In this document: positions 1 to 5,011 of the stretch, piece by piece
Layout of the letters: each line of letters begins with the position of its first letter
How positions within the stretch are numbered: the first letter of the stretch is position 1
NCBI GenBank assembly: GCA_013813215.1
Contig: JACCSC010000152.1
Coordinates: 1 to 5,011, forward strand
Source of the DNA: Geodermatophilaceae bacterium
Lineage (GTDB): Bacteria; Actinomycetota; Actinomycetes; Mycobacteriales; Geodermatophilaceae
Direction: 5' to 3'
DNA length: 5,011 nt
Made by a program: the position numbers and the translations under genes
The notes under the pieces: model-generated
Databases searched by the model: none
Seen by the model: the letters and a program-made list of their open reading frames with translations, nothing else
What the model was told of the DNA's origin: nothing

Positions 1-6
1 AGCGGC

Positions 7-744
7 GTGCAGCTGCACGAGATCAGCGAGGCCGGTCACCGGATCCTCGACCCGTACACCGACGACAAGCTGATGCTGCTCGGCCGGGTGGCGCACGTGG
101 GGAGCGGGACCCGCATCCTCGACCTGGCCAGCGGCAAGGGCGAGCTGCTCTGCCGCTGGGCGGAGGAGTTCGGGACCACGGGGCACGGGGTCGACATCAG
201 CGAGGTGTTCCTCGCCGCCGCTCGGGCGCGAGCGGAGGAGCTGGGCGTCGGCGATCGGGTCTCCTTCGAGCTCGGTGATGCCGGCGAGTACGTCGCCGAG
301 CCGGCGTCGTACGACGTCGTTTCCTGCCTGGGCGCGACCTGGATCGGCGGCGGTCTGGCCGGGACGGTGGCCCTGATGCTCCCGGCGGTCCGACCCGGCG
401 GGCTGCTGCTCGTCGGCGAGCCGTACTGGAGCGATCCGCCACCGGAGGCGGCGTACGCGGCGATGGGCCTCGTAGCGGAGGACTTCGCGTCGCTGGGCGG
501 CACGGCCGACCGGCTCGCCACCGCGGGCACCGAGGTGGTGGAGATGGTGCTGGCCGACGGCGACAGCTGGGACCGGTACGCCGCCGCCCAGTGGTGGGCG
601 TTGTCGACGTGGCTTCGGGACAATCCCGACGATCCACGGCGCGCCGCCGTACAGGAGTTCCTCGAGGAGGGACGGCGCACCCACCTGGAGTACCAGCGGC
701 GCTACTTCGGCTGGGGTGTCTTCGTCCTGCGACCCTCGCGGTAG
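7..744 (+). CDS. class I SAM-dependent methyltransferase
   Basis: This encodes a 245-residue cytosolic protein predicted to transfer a methyl group from S-adenosylmethionine to an unidentified small molecule. Motif I is ILDLASGKGE (residues 37-46, glycines 43 and 45), and the acidic residue that binds the ribose is Asp63 in GVDIS. YDVVSCLGATW follows, then the RPGGLLLVGEPYW strand near residue 130. The C-terminal half is rich in Trp and Tyr (SWDRYAAAQWW, RRYFGWGVFVLR) and probably forms the substrate cap. The protein resembles a group of actinobacterial methyltransferases that begin with an HEISEAGHRI-like helix, so it looks nearly complete. The GTG at 7 is the first visible start. The frame stays open to the window edge, so a start a few codons upstream is possible and no ribosome binding site can be judged. 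The glgC-like gene follows after 17 bases on the same strand. The substrate cannot be inferred. Confidence 0.88.
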   Translation: MQLHEISEAGHRILDPYTDDKLMLLGRVAHVGSGTRILDLASGKGELLCRWAEEFGTTGHGVDISEVFLAAARARAEELGVGDRVSFELGDAGEYVAEPASYDVVSCLGATWIGGGLAGTVALMLPAVRPGGLLLVGEPYWSDPPPEAAYAAMGLVAEDFASLGGTADRLATAGTEVVEMVLADGDSWDRYAAAQWWALSTWLRDNPDDPRRAAVQEFLEEGRRTHLEYQRRYFGWGVFVLRPSR

Positions 745-749
745 ACCCC

Positions 750-755
750 TAACCT
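750..755 (+). promoter_or_regulatory. candidate -10 element of a leaderless promoter for the glgC-like gene
   Basis: TAACCT fits the actinobacterial TANNNT -10 pattern and is followed by exactly six bases (GGCGCG) before the GTG at 762. Transcription would then start on or next to the start codon. No Shine-Dalgarno-like purine run exists in the 17-base gap. A -35 match about 17 bases further upstream (CTGCGA, 727-732) is poor, with three of six positions matching TTGACA. Leaderless mRNAs are common in actinobacteria, and the use of this one is inference. A six-base TANNNT match can occur by chance. Confidence 0.35.
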
Positions 756-761
756 GGCGCG

Positions 762-1937
762 GTGGCCGTCACCAAGATCCTCGTCCTCATCCTGGCCGGC
801 GGCGCGGGCAGCCGGCTGGAGTCGCTGACCGAAGATCGGGCCAAGCCGGCGGTGCCGTACGGCGGGATGTACCGGCTGATCGACTTCCCGCTGTCGAACT
901 GCCTGCGGGCCGGCATCGCCGACGTCTGGGTCGTGCAGCAGCACAACCCTGGGGTCCTGTCCGACCACCTGGCCAACGGCCGGCCGTGGGATCTCGACCG
1001 GACCACCGGCGGCCTGCTCGTCCTGCACCCGCACCAGGGCGACGAGCGCGGCGGCTGGCACGAGGGGACCGCGGACGCGCTGTGGCGGCAGGCGCCGCTT
1101 ATCCGCGAGTTCGGCCCGGAGGCGTTGGTAGTGGTCAGCGCGGACGCGGTCTACAAGCTGGACTACCGCGAGGTGGCCGAGCAGCACCTGGCCAGTGGCG
1201 CAGCGGTGACGATGGTGACCGTGCGGGTCTCGAAGGAGGATGCCGGACGGTACGGCGTCGTCCAGGTCTCCTCGGACGGGGCGGTCACCGACTACGCGTA
1301 CAAGCCGGACGAGCCCGCCAGTGACCTGGTGACCAGCGAAGTGTTCGTCTTCACCCCCGATCGGGCGCTGGACCTGCTCGACGAACTGGCCGAGGAGGTC
1401 GGTGACGACGGCCTGGAGGATCTCGGCAGCCACCTGCTGCCGCGCCTGGTCGAGGCCGGCGAAGCGCGCGAGCACCGCTTCGAGGACTACTGGCGCGACG
1501 TCGGCACGGTGGCGGCGTACTGGGAGTCGCACATGGACCTGCTCGCCGACGATCCCCCGATCAACCTCGACCAGCGCGACTGGCCGATCCAGACCCAGGG
1601 TGGCAAGTACGCCGCCGCCTGGGTGTCGCCGGGCGCCGCCGTGGACAACGTCCTGCTGTCGTCGGGTTCTGTGGTGACCGGTTCGGTGTCCAACTCGGTG
1701 CTGTCGCCGGACGTTCGCATCGAAGACGGGGCGACCGTGCGGGACTCGGTGCTGTTGCACGGTGTCGTGGTGTGCTCCGGCGCCATCGTCGAGCGGTGCG
1801 TGGTGGACACGGCCGCGAAGATCGGGCCGGACTCGCGCATCGGCGGCGACGGCGACATCACCCTCGTCGGCAAGTCGTGCGAGGTGGCCGCCGGTACGAC
1901 GATCCCCGCTGGCGGTCGCTACCCGGAGTCGGGGTAG
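762..1937 (+). CDS. glucose-1-phosphate adenylyltransferase (GlgC) family protein, diverged
   Basis: This encodes a 391-residue nucleotidyltransferase. True GlgC makes ADP-glucose from ATP and glucose-1-phosphate for glycogen and related glucans. The N-terminal Rossmann-like domain has LAGGAGSRL (11-19), RAKPAVPYGG (26-35) and IDFPLSNC (40-47). GTADAL (102-107) and VSADAVYKLDY (125-135) follow. In the latter, Asp128 occupies the position of the Asp in the canonical GDHIYKMDY motif. YWRDVGT (243-249) carries the usual metal-binding Asp246. From about residue 285 a left-handed beta-helix of short hexapeptide-like repeats runs to the end, as in GlgC. Departures from canonical GlgC are Ala for the Arg in GGRG, SADA for AGDH, and YKP (Lys181) for EKP, so sugar or nucleotide choice and allostery may differ. 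It is a little shorter than typical GlgC (just over 400 residues). The GTG start puts the domain at the expected distance from the N terminus. No glgA or glgB is visible nearby. Two TAG stops sit in tandem (1935-1940). Confidence 0.88.
   Translation: MAVTKILVLILAGGAGSRLESLTEDRAKPAVPYGGMYRLIDFPLSNCLRAGIADVWVVQQHNPGVLSDHLANGRPWDLDRTTGGLLVLHPHQGDERGGWHEGTADALWRQAPLIREFGPEALVVVSADAVYKLDYREVAEQHLASGAAVTMVTVRVSKEDAGRYGVVQVSSDGAVTDYAYKPDEPASDLVTSEVFVFTPDRALDLLDELAEEVGDDGLEDLGSHLLPRLVEAGEAREHRFEDYWRDVGTVAAYWESHMDLLADDPPINLDQRDWPIQTQGGKYAAAWVSPGAAVDNVLLSSGSVVTGSVSNSVLSPDVRIEDGATVRDSVLLHGVVVCSGAIVERCVVDTAAKIGPDSRIGGDGDITLVGKSCEVAAGTTIPAGGRYPESG
1919..1937. terminator. candidate hairpin at the convergent gene junction
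   Basis: CTACCC (1919-1924) and GGGTAG (1932-1937) form a perfect 6-bp stem around a 7-base loop. A G-T wobble can extend it by one pair. The right arm contains the stop codon of the glgC-like gene. On the other strand the same hairpin begins 4 bases after the vapC stop. There is no T-tract on either side, which is usual for weak or non-canonical actinobacterial terminators. With only 4 bases between the two genes, this is the only visible candidate for ending either transcript. The stem is short, so a chance match is possible. Confidence 0.3.
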
Positions 1938-1941
1938 TAGA

Positions 1942-2355
1942 TCACGTCGGGACCGCCAAGGCTCCGACCGAGACCACCAGGCCGGTCCGGGCACCGCCTC
2001 GGAGCAGGCGTTCGTCGGTGGTCACCGTCTGGCAGCCGCGCAGTCTGGCCAACGCCAGGAACTCAGCGTCGTACGTCTTTGCCCAGCCGAGTTCCCGGGC
2101 GATAGTCCACGCGGCCTTGTAGAGCCCGGCCGGGCGAAGCCGGGAAATCTGCATCCCGTCGAAGACCCGTAACAGACCGTCTGCGGCGTCCCGCGTCAGC
2201 TGCTTGCGCCAGACCGCTTCGCTCATCGCCGAGGTGACCTCAGACCACAGCAACGGAGGAGCTATCAGGCGGTACGGCGTCAACGCCGCGCGGGCAACGC
2301 TCGACCCGGTGGCGCGGATGGCGACCGTCGAGTCGATGACGAGTTCAGTGGCCAC
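1942..2355 (-). CDS. vapC: PIN-domain ribonuclease toxin (VapC family)
   Basis: This encodes a 137-residue protein, the usual size for VapC. These are Mg2+/Mn2+-dependent endoribonucleases that cleave tRNA, rRNA or other RNA when freed from their antitoxin. The four acidic positions of the PIN active site are present in order: Asp8 in LVIDSTVAI, Glu39 in PLLWSEV, Asp96 in KTYDAEFLALA and Asp114 in VTTDERLL. The toxin therefore looks intact. The GTG start at 2355 overlaps the end of the upstream antitoxin gene by 11 nt and places Asp8 at the expected distance from the N terminus. There is no strong ribosome binding site, so translational coupling to the antitoxin is likely. It is the last gene of the - strand unit and ends 4 bases from the convergent glgC-like gene. 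The RNA target cannot be read from the sequence. Confidence 0.9.
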   Translation of the reverse strand: MATELVIDSTVAIRATGSSVARAALTPYRLIAPPLLWSEVTSAMSEAVWRKQLTRDAADGLLRVFDGMQISRLRPAGLYKAAWTIARELGWAKTYDAEFLALARLRGCQTVTTDERLLRGGARTGLVVSVGALAVPT

Positions 2356-2590
2356 GCCGCTGATCCCGGACGATCGACTCCCAGTCCGGCTGCGCGCTGC
2401 CGTCGTCGAAGGTTGCCCAGGACCTGGGCAGCGGCGAGCGGTCCGAACCGACCAGGTCGTCCAACAGCTTCTCGTCGATCAGGTGCTGAGTGCCCGCGCG
2501 CTGCGCGGGGAGTCGGCCGGTTCGGATCCACCGCCGTACCGTCTCCGCGTTTCGACCAACCTTCCTTGCCGCTTCCGGGACGGTCAACAT
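2345..2590 (-). CDS. helix-turn-helix antitoxin (excisionase/MerR-like) of the PIN toxin
   Basis: This encodes an 81-residue protein in two parts. Residues 1-47 form an excisionase/MerR-like winged helix-turn-helix: LTVPEAARKVG, then the recognition helix around ETVRRWIRTGRLP, a short wing, and HLIDEKLLDDLV. Residues 48-81 are a polar tail with two tryptophans (Trp58 and Trp70) and RDQRRGH at the end. From its position this tail probably wraps the toxin. The gene directly precedes and overlaps the PIN gene, the standard antitoxin-toxin order, so its likely job is to neutralise VapC and repress its own promoter. It starts with ATG (2588-2590) and lacks a Shine-Dalgarno sequence. A -10-like hexamer six bases upstream suggests a leaderless message. 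The fold differs from the ribbon-helix-helix, AbrB and Phd antitoxins most often paired with VapC. A stand-alone excisionase is unlikely, because no integrase is present. Confidence 0.82.
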   Translation of the reverse strand: MLTVPEAARKVGRNAETVRRWIRTGRLPAQRAGTQHLIDEKLLDDLVGSDRSPLPRSWATFDDGSAQPDWESIVRDQRRGH

Positions 2591-2596
2591 AGTCGG

Positions 2597-2602
2597 ATGC
2601 TA
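2597..2602 (-). promoter_or_regulatory. candidate -10 element of a leaderless antitoxin-toxin promoter
   Basis: On the - strand TAGCAT (TANNNT type) lies six bases before the ATG of the antitoxin gene, so transcription could begin at the A of the start codon. There is no Shine-Dalgarno sequence in the 12-base gap after the CMD-family gene. The surrounding 2597-2623 stretch is clearly richer in A and T than the rest of the window, as promoters in GC-rich genomes often are. A -35 at about 2620-2625 is poor. The site is inferred from spacing and composition only. Confidence 0.4.
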
Positions 2603-3202
2603 CTACATTGCGAAATGATCTATCGGCCGGCCGTAGGTGATCGCGTCGACGACCCCGGCCGGCACGAGCGTCCGGAACTGCGCGTCCGGCAACGCGCCGA
2701 GGGCGTCGTTCACCGTCGAGAAGGCGAGCCGCAGCGCGACGAACACGGTGATCGCGAAGATCTGCTCGTCACCGAAGCCGGCGTCCCGAAGCGCCTGTAC
2801 GTCGGCCGCCGTGGTGGCGTTGGGGTCAAGGGCGACTGCGCGCGCCCAGGCGGCCATCGCGCGCTCGCGGTCGCTGAGACCGGCGTCGGTGCCCCGCAGT
2901 ACGCCGGAAGCGGTGGGCTCGTCGGCCGCCTCGGCCAGCTTCGCACCCCAGGCCAGCGCACAGTACGAGTCACCCAGGGTCGAGGCGCACGCGGCAATCA
3001 CGATGCCGCGCTGCCTGACGTCGAGGTCGAGGACGCCGATCTGCGTCCGGATCAGGTCGAAGAGCCCGGCATTGGTGGCCGGCTGGTAGGCCCACAGCCG
3101 GGACACGTTCATGACGAACCCGACCTCGTCGAGGTCGTCGTCGAACAGCTGCTGCGCCTCGCTGGTGTGCTCGGGGACGTCGAGGAAACCGGGCGCGGTC
3201 AT
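2603..3202 (-). CDS. carboxymuconolactone decarboxylase (CMD)/AhpD-fold protein with a degenerate active site
   Basis: This encodes a 199-residue, mostly helical protein that I place in the CMD/AhpD-like superfamily (alkylhydroperoxidase-like). Support comes from the helix VRQRGIVIAACAS (62-74) running into GDSYCALAWGAKLAE (77-91), then a second helical half with TVFVALRLAFSTVNDALG (about 156-175). Active family members use a Cys-x-x-Cys with a His four residues later and an upstream Glu. Here only Cys81 is clear: Asp78 takes the first Cys position, Trp85 the His position, and the Glu after Arg65 is Gly. Disulfide peroxidase chemistry of the AhpD type is therefore unlikely. The ATG at 3202 overlaps the methyltransferase stop (ATGA), and GGAG lies 5 nt upstream. 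It is probably co-transcribed and may act on the methyltransferase product or be structural. A wholly different helical family is possible but less likely. Confidence 0.72.
   Translation of the reverse strand: MTAPGFLDVPEHTSEAQQLFDDDLDEVGFVMNVSRLWAYQPATNAGLFDLIRTQIGVLDLDVRQRGIVIAACASTLGDSYCALAWGAKLAEAADEPTASGVLRGTDAGLSDRERAMAAWARAVALDPNATTAADVQALRDAGFGDEQIFAITVFVALRLAFSTVNDALGALPDAQFRTLVPAGVVDAITYGRPIDHFAM
2606..2617. promoter_or_regulatory. imperfect palindrome, candidate operator for the toxin-antitoxin pair
   Basis: CATTGCGAAATG matches its own reverse complement at 10 of 12 positions (CATT-n-CG-n-AATG). It lies between the candidate -10 and the expected -35 of the antitoxin promoter, so a bound protein would block RNA polymerase. 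It also lies within the last codons of the CMD-family gene. Type II antitoxins commonly bind such palindromes to autoregulate. That the HTH antitoxin binds here is inference. The match is short, and the sequence is also constrained by coding. Confidence 0.35.
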
Positions 3203-4002
3203 GTCGGCTCCGATCCGAGCAGCGGCGTGCGGGCAAGATAGCCCACCACGTTGATGGGCGCGCGTAGCGGCAGCCCGGCCCGAAGGCGATCCCGGGCCAG
3301 CGCTGTCGCCGCCGTCAGGAAGGCAACCTCACCGACGTTCTGGATCGCCTCGTACGCCGGCCCCGTCGAGGCCAGCGTGCGCGCGTACAACTCCGGATCG
3401 GCGAACTCCCAGACGAACGGCACCTCGATGCGCTGGACATCGACGAAGCCGTACGCCGCCAACAACTCCTCGCCCGCTCCGGGCCGTCCGAGCGACACCA
3501 TGACCCCCTGGTTCGACACCTGAGCGGCCGCCGCCATCCGGAACGGCGCCAGTGCCCAGGCCCCAGCCGAGGCTTTGATGTGGCCCCAGACCGTCAGGCC
3601 GAGTCGGCCACCCGGCACCAGGACGCGTCGTACCTCGGCCAACGCAGCTGGCGTCGTACCCCAGATCCCGCGGAAGCTGGTCACCACGTCGAACGCGCCG
3701 TCCGCCCAGGGCAACGCGTGCATGTCGCCGACCCGGAGGTCCGCGTCCGGACAGCGGTCCCGCGCGACGGTGACCAGCCGCGGCGAGGCGTCGAGGCCTG
3801 CGCACGCCGCGCCACGCAGCTGCGCGAGCTCCACGGCCAGCCCGGAGCCGCAAGCCACGTCCAGCAACCGGTCGCCGGCGCCGACTCCGAGCCGGTGGTG
3901 CACGGCGACGTACTCCCGGCAGTTGCTCGGCTCGCTCAACGTCGCGAAGTCGACGGCCCGGCGGCCCCAACCTTCGTCGACAAGTCGCCAGTCCGACGTC
4001 AC
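3199..4002 (-). CDS. class I SAM-dependent methyltransferase (UbiE/Methyltransf_11 type)
   Basis: This encodes a 267-residue cytosolic enzyme. SAM-binding motifs appear in order: LLDVACGSG (46-54, Gly52 and Gly54), GLDAS with the ribose-binding Asp71, VGDMHALPW (91-99, Asp93 near the adenine), FDVVTSFRG (104-112) and the VLVPGGRLGLTVWG strand (127-140). The rest (about 141-267) is a helical and strand cap that probably sets substrate choice, ending in a PINVVGYLARTP strand. The frame is open far upstream inside the neighbouring gene. I chose GTG at 4002 because it overlaps that gene's stop as GTGA and leaves a normal-length enzyme. There is no clear ribosome binding site, so it is probably translated by coupling. 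It shares little obvious similarity with the methyltransferase at 7-744 beyond the common fold. The substrate is unknown; many such enzymes act on natural products, quinones or lipids. Confidence 0.85.
   Translation of the reverse strand: MTSDWRLVDEGWGRRAVDFATLSEPSNCREYVAVHHRLGVGAGDRLLDVACGSGLAVELAQLRGAACAGLDASPRLVTVARDRCPDADLRVGDMHALPWADGAFDVVTSFRGIWGTTPAALAEVRRVLVPGGRLGLTVWGHIKASAGAWALAPFRMAAAAQVSNQGVMVSLGRPGAGEELLAAYGFVDVQRIEVPFVWEFADPELYARTLASTGPAYEAIQNVGEVAFLTAATALARDRLRAGLPLRAPINVVGYLARTPLLGSEPT
3208..3211 (-). promoter_or_regulatory. ribosome binding site of the CMD-family gene
   Basis: On the - strand GGAG lies five bases before the ATG at 3202. It sits inside the last codons of the upstream methyltransferase gene and supports this start together with the ATGA stop/start overlap. 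It is the only clear Shine-Dalgarno sequence among the starts in this window. Confidence 0.55.
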
Positions 4003-5011
4003 GCGCGCTGTCCGGCCGGTCGAACCCCGCCCAGCAGATCGCCCAGGGCCGGGTTGTCGACGTCGACGGCGAGCAGCCGGGCCGCCGCCAGCGCCGTCGA
4101 ATCCCCGAGCCGGTGCCGGTGCAGGTGCGCGCGGACCACGAGTTCGCGCATCTGACCGCGGGCGGCAAGCGCGCCGAGGGTCGTGACGAGCGGCGCGGCC
4201 CGTACCTCGTCGTCGGCGTCGAGCGTGGTCGTGATCAGGGCGTCCAGCACGTACCCGTGCACCCATTGGTAGCGGTCCGGCACCCGGTTGCTGCGGGCCG
4301 CGGCCTCGGCCAGCCAGCTCGTGGCGGCCTCGTGATCTCCGCGGGCGACGTTGAGCAGACCGAGGCCCCGGGCGGTCATCCCCTCCCAGCAGGGGTCGTC
4401 GAGCTGACACGCCAGCGCCCACGCGCGCTCGAGCCGGTCCGAAGCGGTGTCGATGTCGCCGGCGAGGAGGTCGAGTTCGGCCCGCAACGCCTGCGGCCAG
4501 GGCAGGAACGCCAGCCAGCGCTGCCGCTCGATCAACTCCAGCGAGCCGGCTACGGCTGCAGCGGCCTGGCTGTACTCGGCGCGCAGCAAGTGCGCGCGGG
4601 CCAGGATCGACAGCGACCATGCGCGTTGCCGGTCATCGGCGCAGGATGCGGAACGCTCGATCGACTCCTCGAGGTACCCGATGGCCACGGCGTACCGACC
4701 CTCGTCCGAGGCGTTCATCCCCCGTACGCCGAGTACGGCGGCCACCTCGGCGTCCGTCTCGGCCAGCGCGTGCGCCTGGGACAGCCAGGACTCCGCCGTC
4801 GTCCGCCGGCCGGCCTGCACCTCGACGAAGCCCAGCTCACGTTGAGCCGTCACCACCGTCGAGCGATCGCCGGCGGCACGGGCAAGTTCGATCGCCTGGT
4901 GCAGGACGACGGCACCCTCTTCGTCCCGGCCGCGGGCGGCGTGGACCAGGGCGCCGCCGAGGGCGGCCAGCGCCCGAGCGCGCAGGGCGGTGTCCCGGCA
5001 CCGGGTCGCCT
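3999..5011 (-). CDS. TPR-rich C-terminal part of a large regulator (AAA/BTAD type), partial
   Basis: The last 336 residues are visible. The frame has no stop up to the window edge, so the N terminus lies beyond 5011, and the internal GTG at 4856 is not a convincing start. The visible part is a stack of about five or six degenerate tetratricopeptide repeats of paired helices. Examples are AQRELGFVEVQAGRRTTAES, LGVRGMNASDEGRYAVAIGY, LSILARAHLLRAEYSQAAAA and ARGLGLLNVARGDHEAATSW. Such tails occur in large actinobacterial signal-transduction ATPases and SARP/AfsR-like or adenylate-cyclase-like regulators, where they sense a partner or ligand. The protein ends in LGDLLGGVRPAGQRA with no LuxR-type helix-turn-helix, which argues against the LAL family. 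Any DNA-binding domain would have to be N-terminal. The stop overlaps the methyltransferase start by 4 nt, so the two are probably coexpressed. The class assignment is inference. Confidence 0.72.
   Translation of the reverse strand, partial: ATRCRDTALRARALAALGGALVHAARGRDEEGAVVLHQAIELARAAGDRSTVVTAQRELGFVEVQAGRRTTAESWLSQAHALAETDAEVAAVLGVRGMNASDEGRYAVAIGYLEESIERSASCADDRQRAWSLSILARAHLLRAEYSQAAAAVAGSLELIERQRWLAFLPWPQALRAELDLLAGDIDTASDRLERAWALACQLDDPCWEGMTARGLGLLNVARGDHEAATSWLAEAAARSNRVPDRYQWVHGYVLDALITTTLDADDEVRAAPLVTTLGALAARGQMRELVVRAHLHRHRLGDSTALAAARLLAVDVDNPALGDLLGGVRPAGQRA

Noticed and set aside
36..680. - strand frames opposite the first methyltransferase
   Set aside because: They give Ser/Arg/Pro-rich products without domains, and they are shadows of a gene with full SAM-binding motifs.
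702..1994. Long - strand open frame (430 codons) opposite the glgC-like gene
   Set aside because: Its product is low-complexity and rich in Arg, Val, His and Asp, typical of the antisense of a GC-rich gene. The + strand frame carries clear GlgC motifs over the whole span.
2125..2134. Palindrome CCCGGCCGGG as a possible regulatory site or repeat
   Set aside because: It lies inside the PIN coding sequence and is composed only of G and C. Such palindromes are expected by chance at this base composition.
2345..2590. HTH protein as an excisionase of an integrated element
   Set aside because: No integrase, attachment-site repeats or phage genes are visible. Its overlap with an intact PIN toxin fits an antitoxin better.
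2204..3241. Long + strand open frame (345 codons) opposite the antitoxin, toxin start and CMD-family gene
   Set aside because: The product has no recognisable motif. The opposite strand has three coherent overlapping gene features (PIN, HTH and CMD-fold).
4003..4620. N-terminal extension of the second methyltransferase to a start at 4620
   Set aside because: The extension is Arg/Ala/Gly-rich noise in an alternate frame of the TPR gene. The GTGA overlap at 4002 gives a normal-length enzyme.
3999..4856. TPR protein as a complete 285-residue gene starting at the GTG at 4856
   Set aside because: The same frame continues without a stop to 5011 with further helix-like, alanine-rich TPR sequence, so the gene is truncated by the window edge.

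Overview
The window is GC-rich (about 70 % by eye) with GTG starts, strongly GC-biased third codon positions and tight gene packing. It reads as chromosomal DNA of an actinomycete, plausibly a Micromonospora/Kribbella/Nocardioides-type organism. No genus is assigned, because no rRNA or lineage marker is present. There is no tRNA, insertion sequence, CRISPR array or phage structural gene, and no gene-free stretch longer than about 20 bases.

Left part, + strand: a class I SAM-dependent methyltransferase (7-744, start close to the window edge) is followed after 17 bases by a diverged glucose-1-phosphate adenylyltransferase (GlgC) family protein (762-1937). The second gene has no Shine-Dalgarno sequence, but a TANNNT -10-like hexamer lies six bases before its GTG, so it may have its own leaderless promoter. 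The gene ends in two consecutive stop codons and a short hairpin.

Right part, - strand, read from 5011 down to 1942: (a) the C-terminal part of a large TPR-rich protein, probably the tail of an AAA/BTAD-type signal-transduction regulator, running off the window; (b) a second, unrelated-looking class I methyltransferase; (c) a carboxymuconolactone decarboxylase/AhpD-fold protein that has lost most of the usual catalytic motif; (d) a small helix-turn-helix antitoxin; (e) a PIN-domain (VapC-type) ribonuclease toxin. Genes a/b and b/c overlap by 4 nt (GTGA and ATGA), which strongly suggests an operon with translational coupling. Genes d/e overlap by 11 nt and form a toxin-antitoxin pair. The pair may be read through from gene c, whose stop is 12 nt upstream, but a -10-like hexamer and an imperfect palindrome in that junction suggest an autoregulated leaderless promoter for d/e.

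The two convergent units meet tail to tail with only 4 bases between the glgC-like and vapC stops, and the hairpin there could end transcription in both directions. The most interesting points are the toxin-antitoxin module with an excisionase-like HTH antitoxin, the compact operator/promoter at its head, and the regulator-methyltransferase-degenerate CMD operon, whose substrate is unknown. Nothing here proves a wholly new system.
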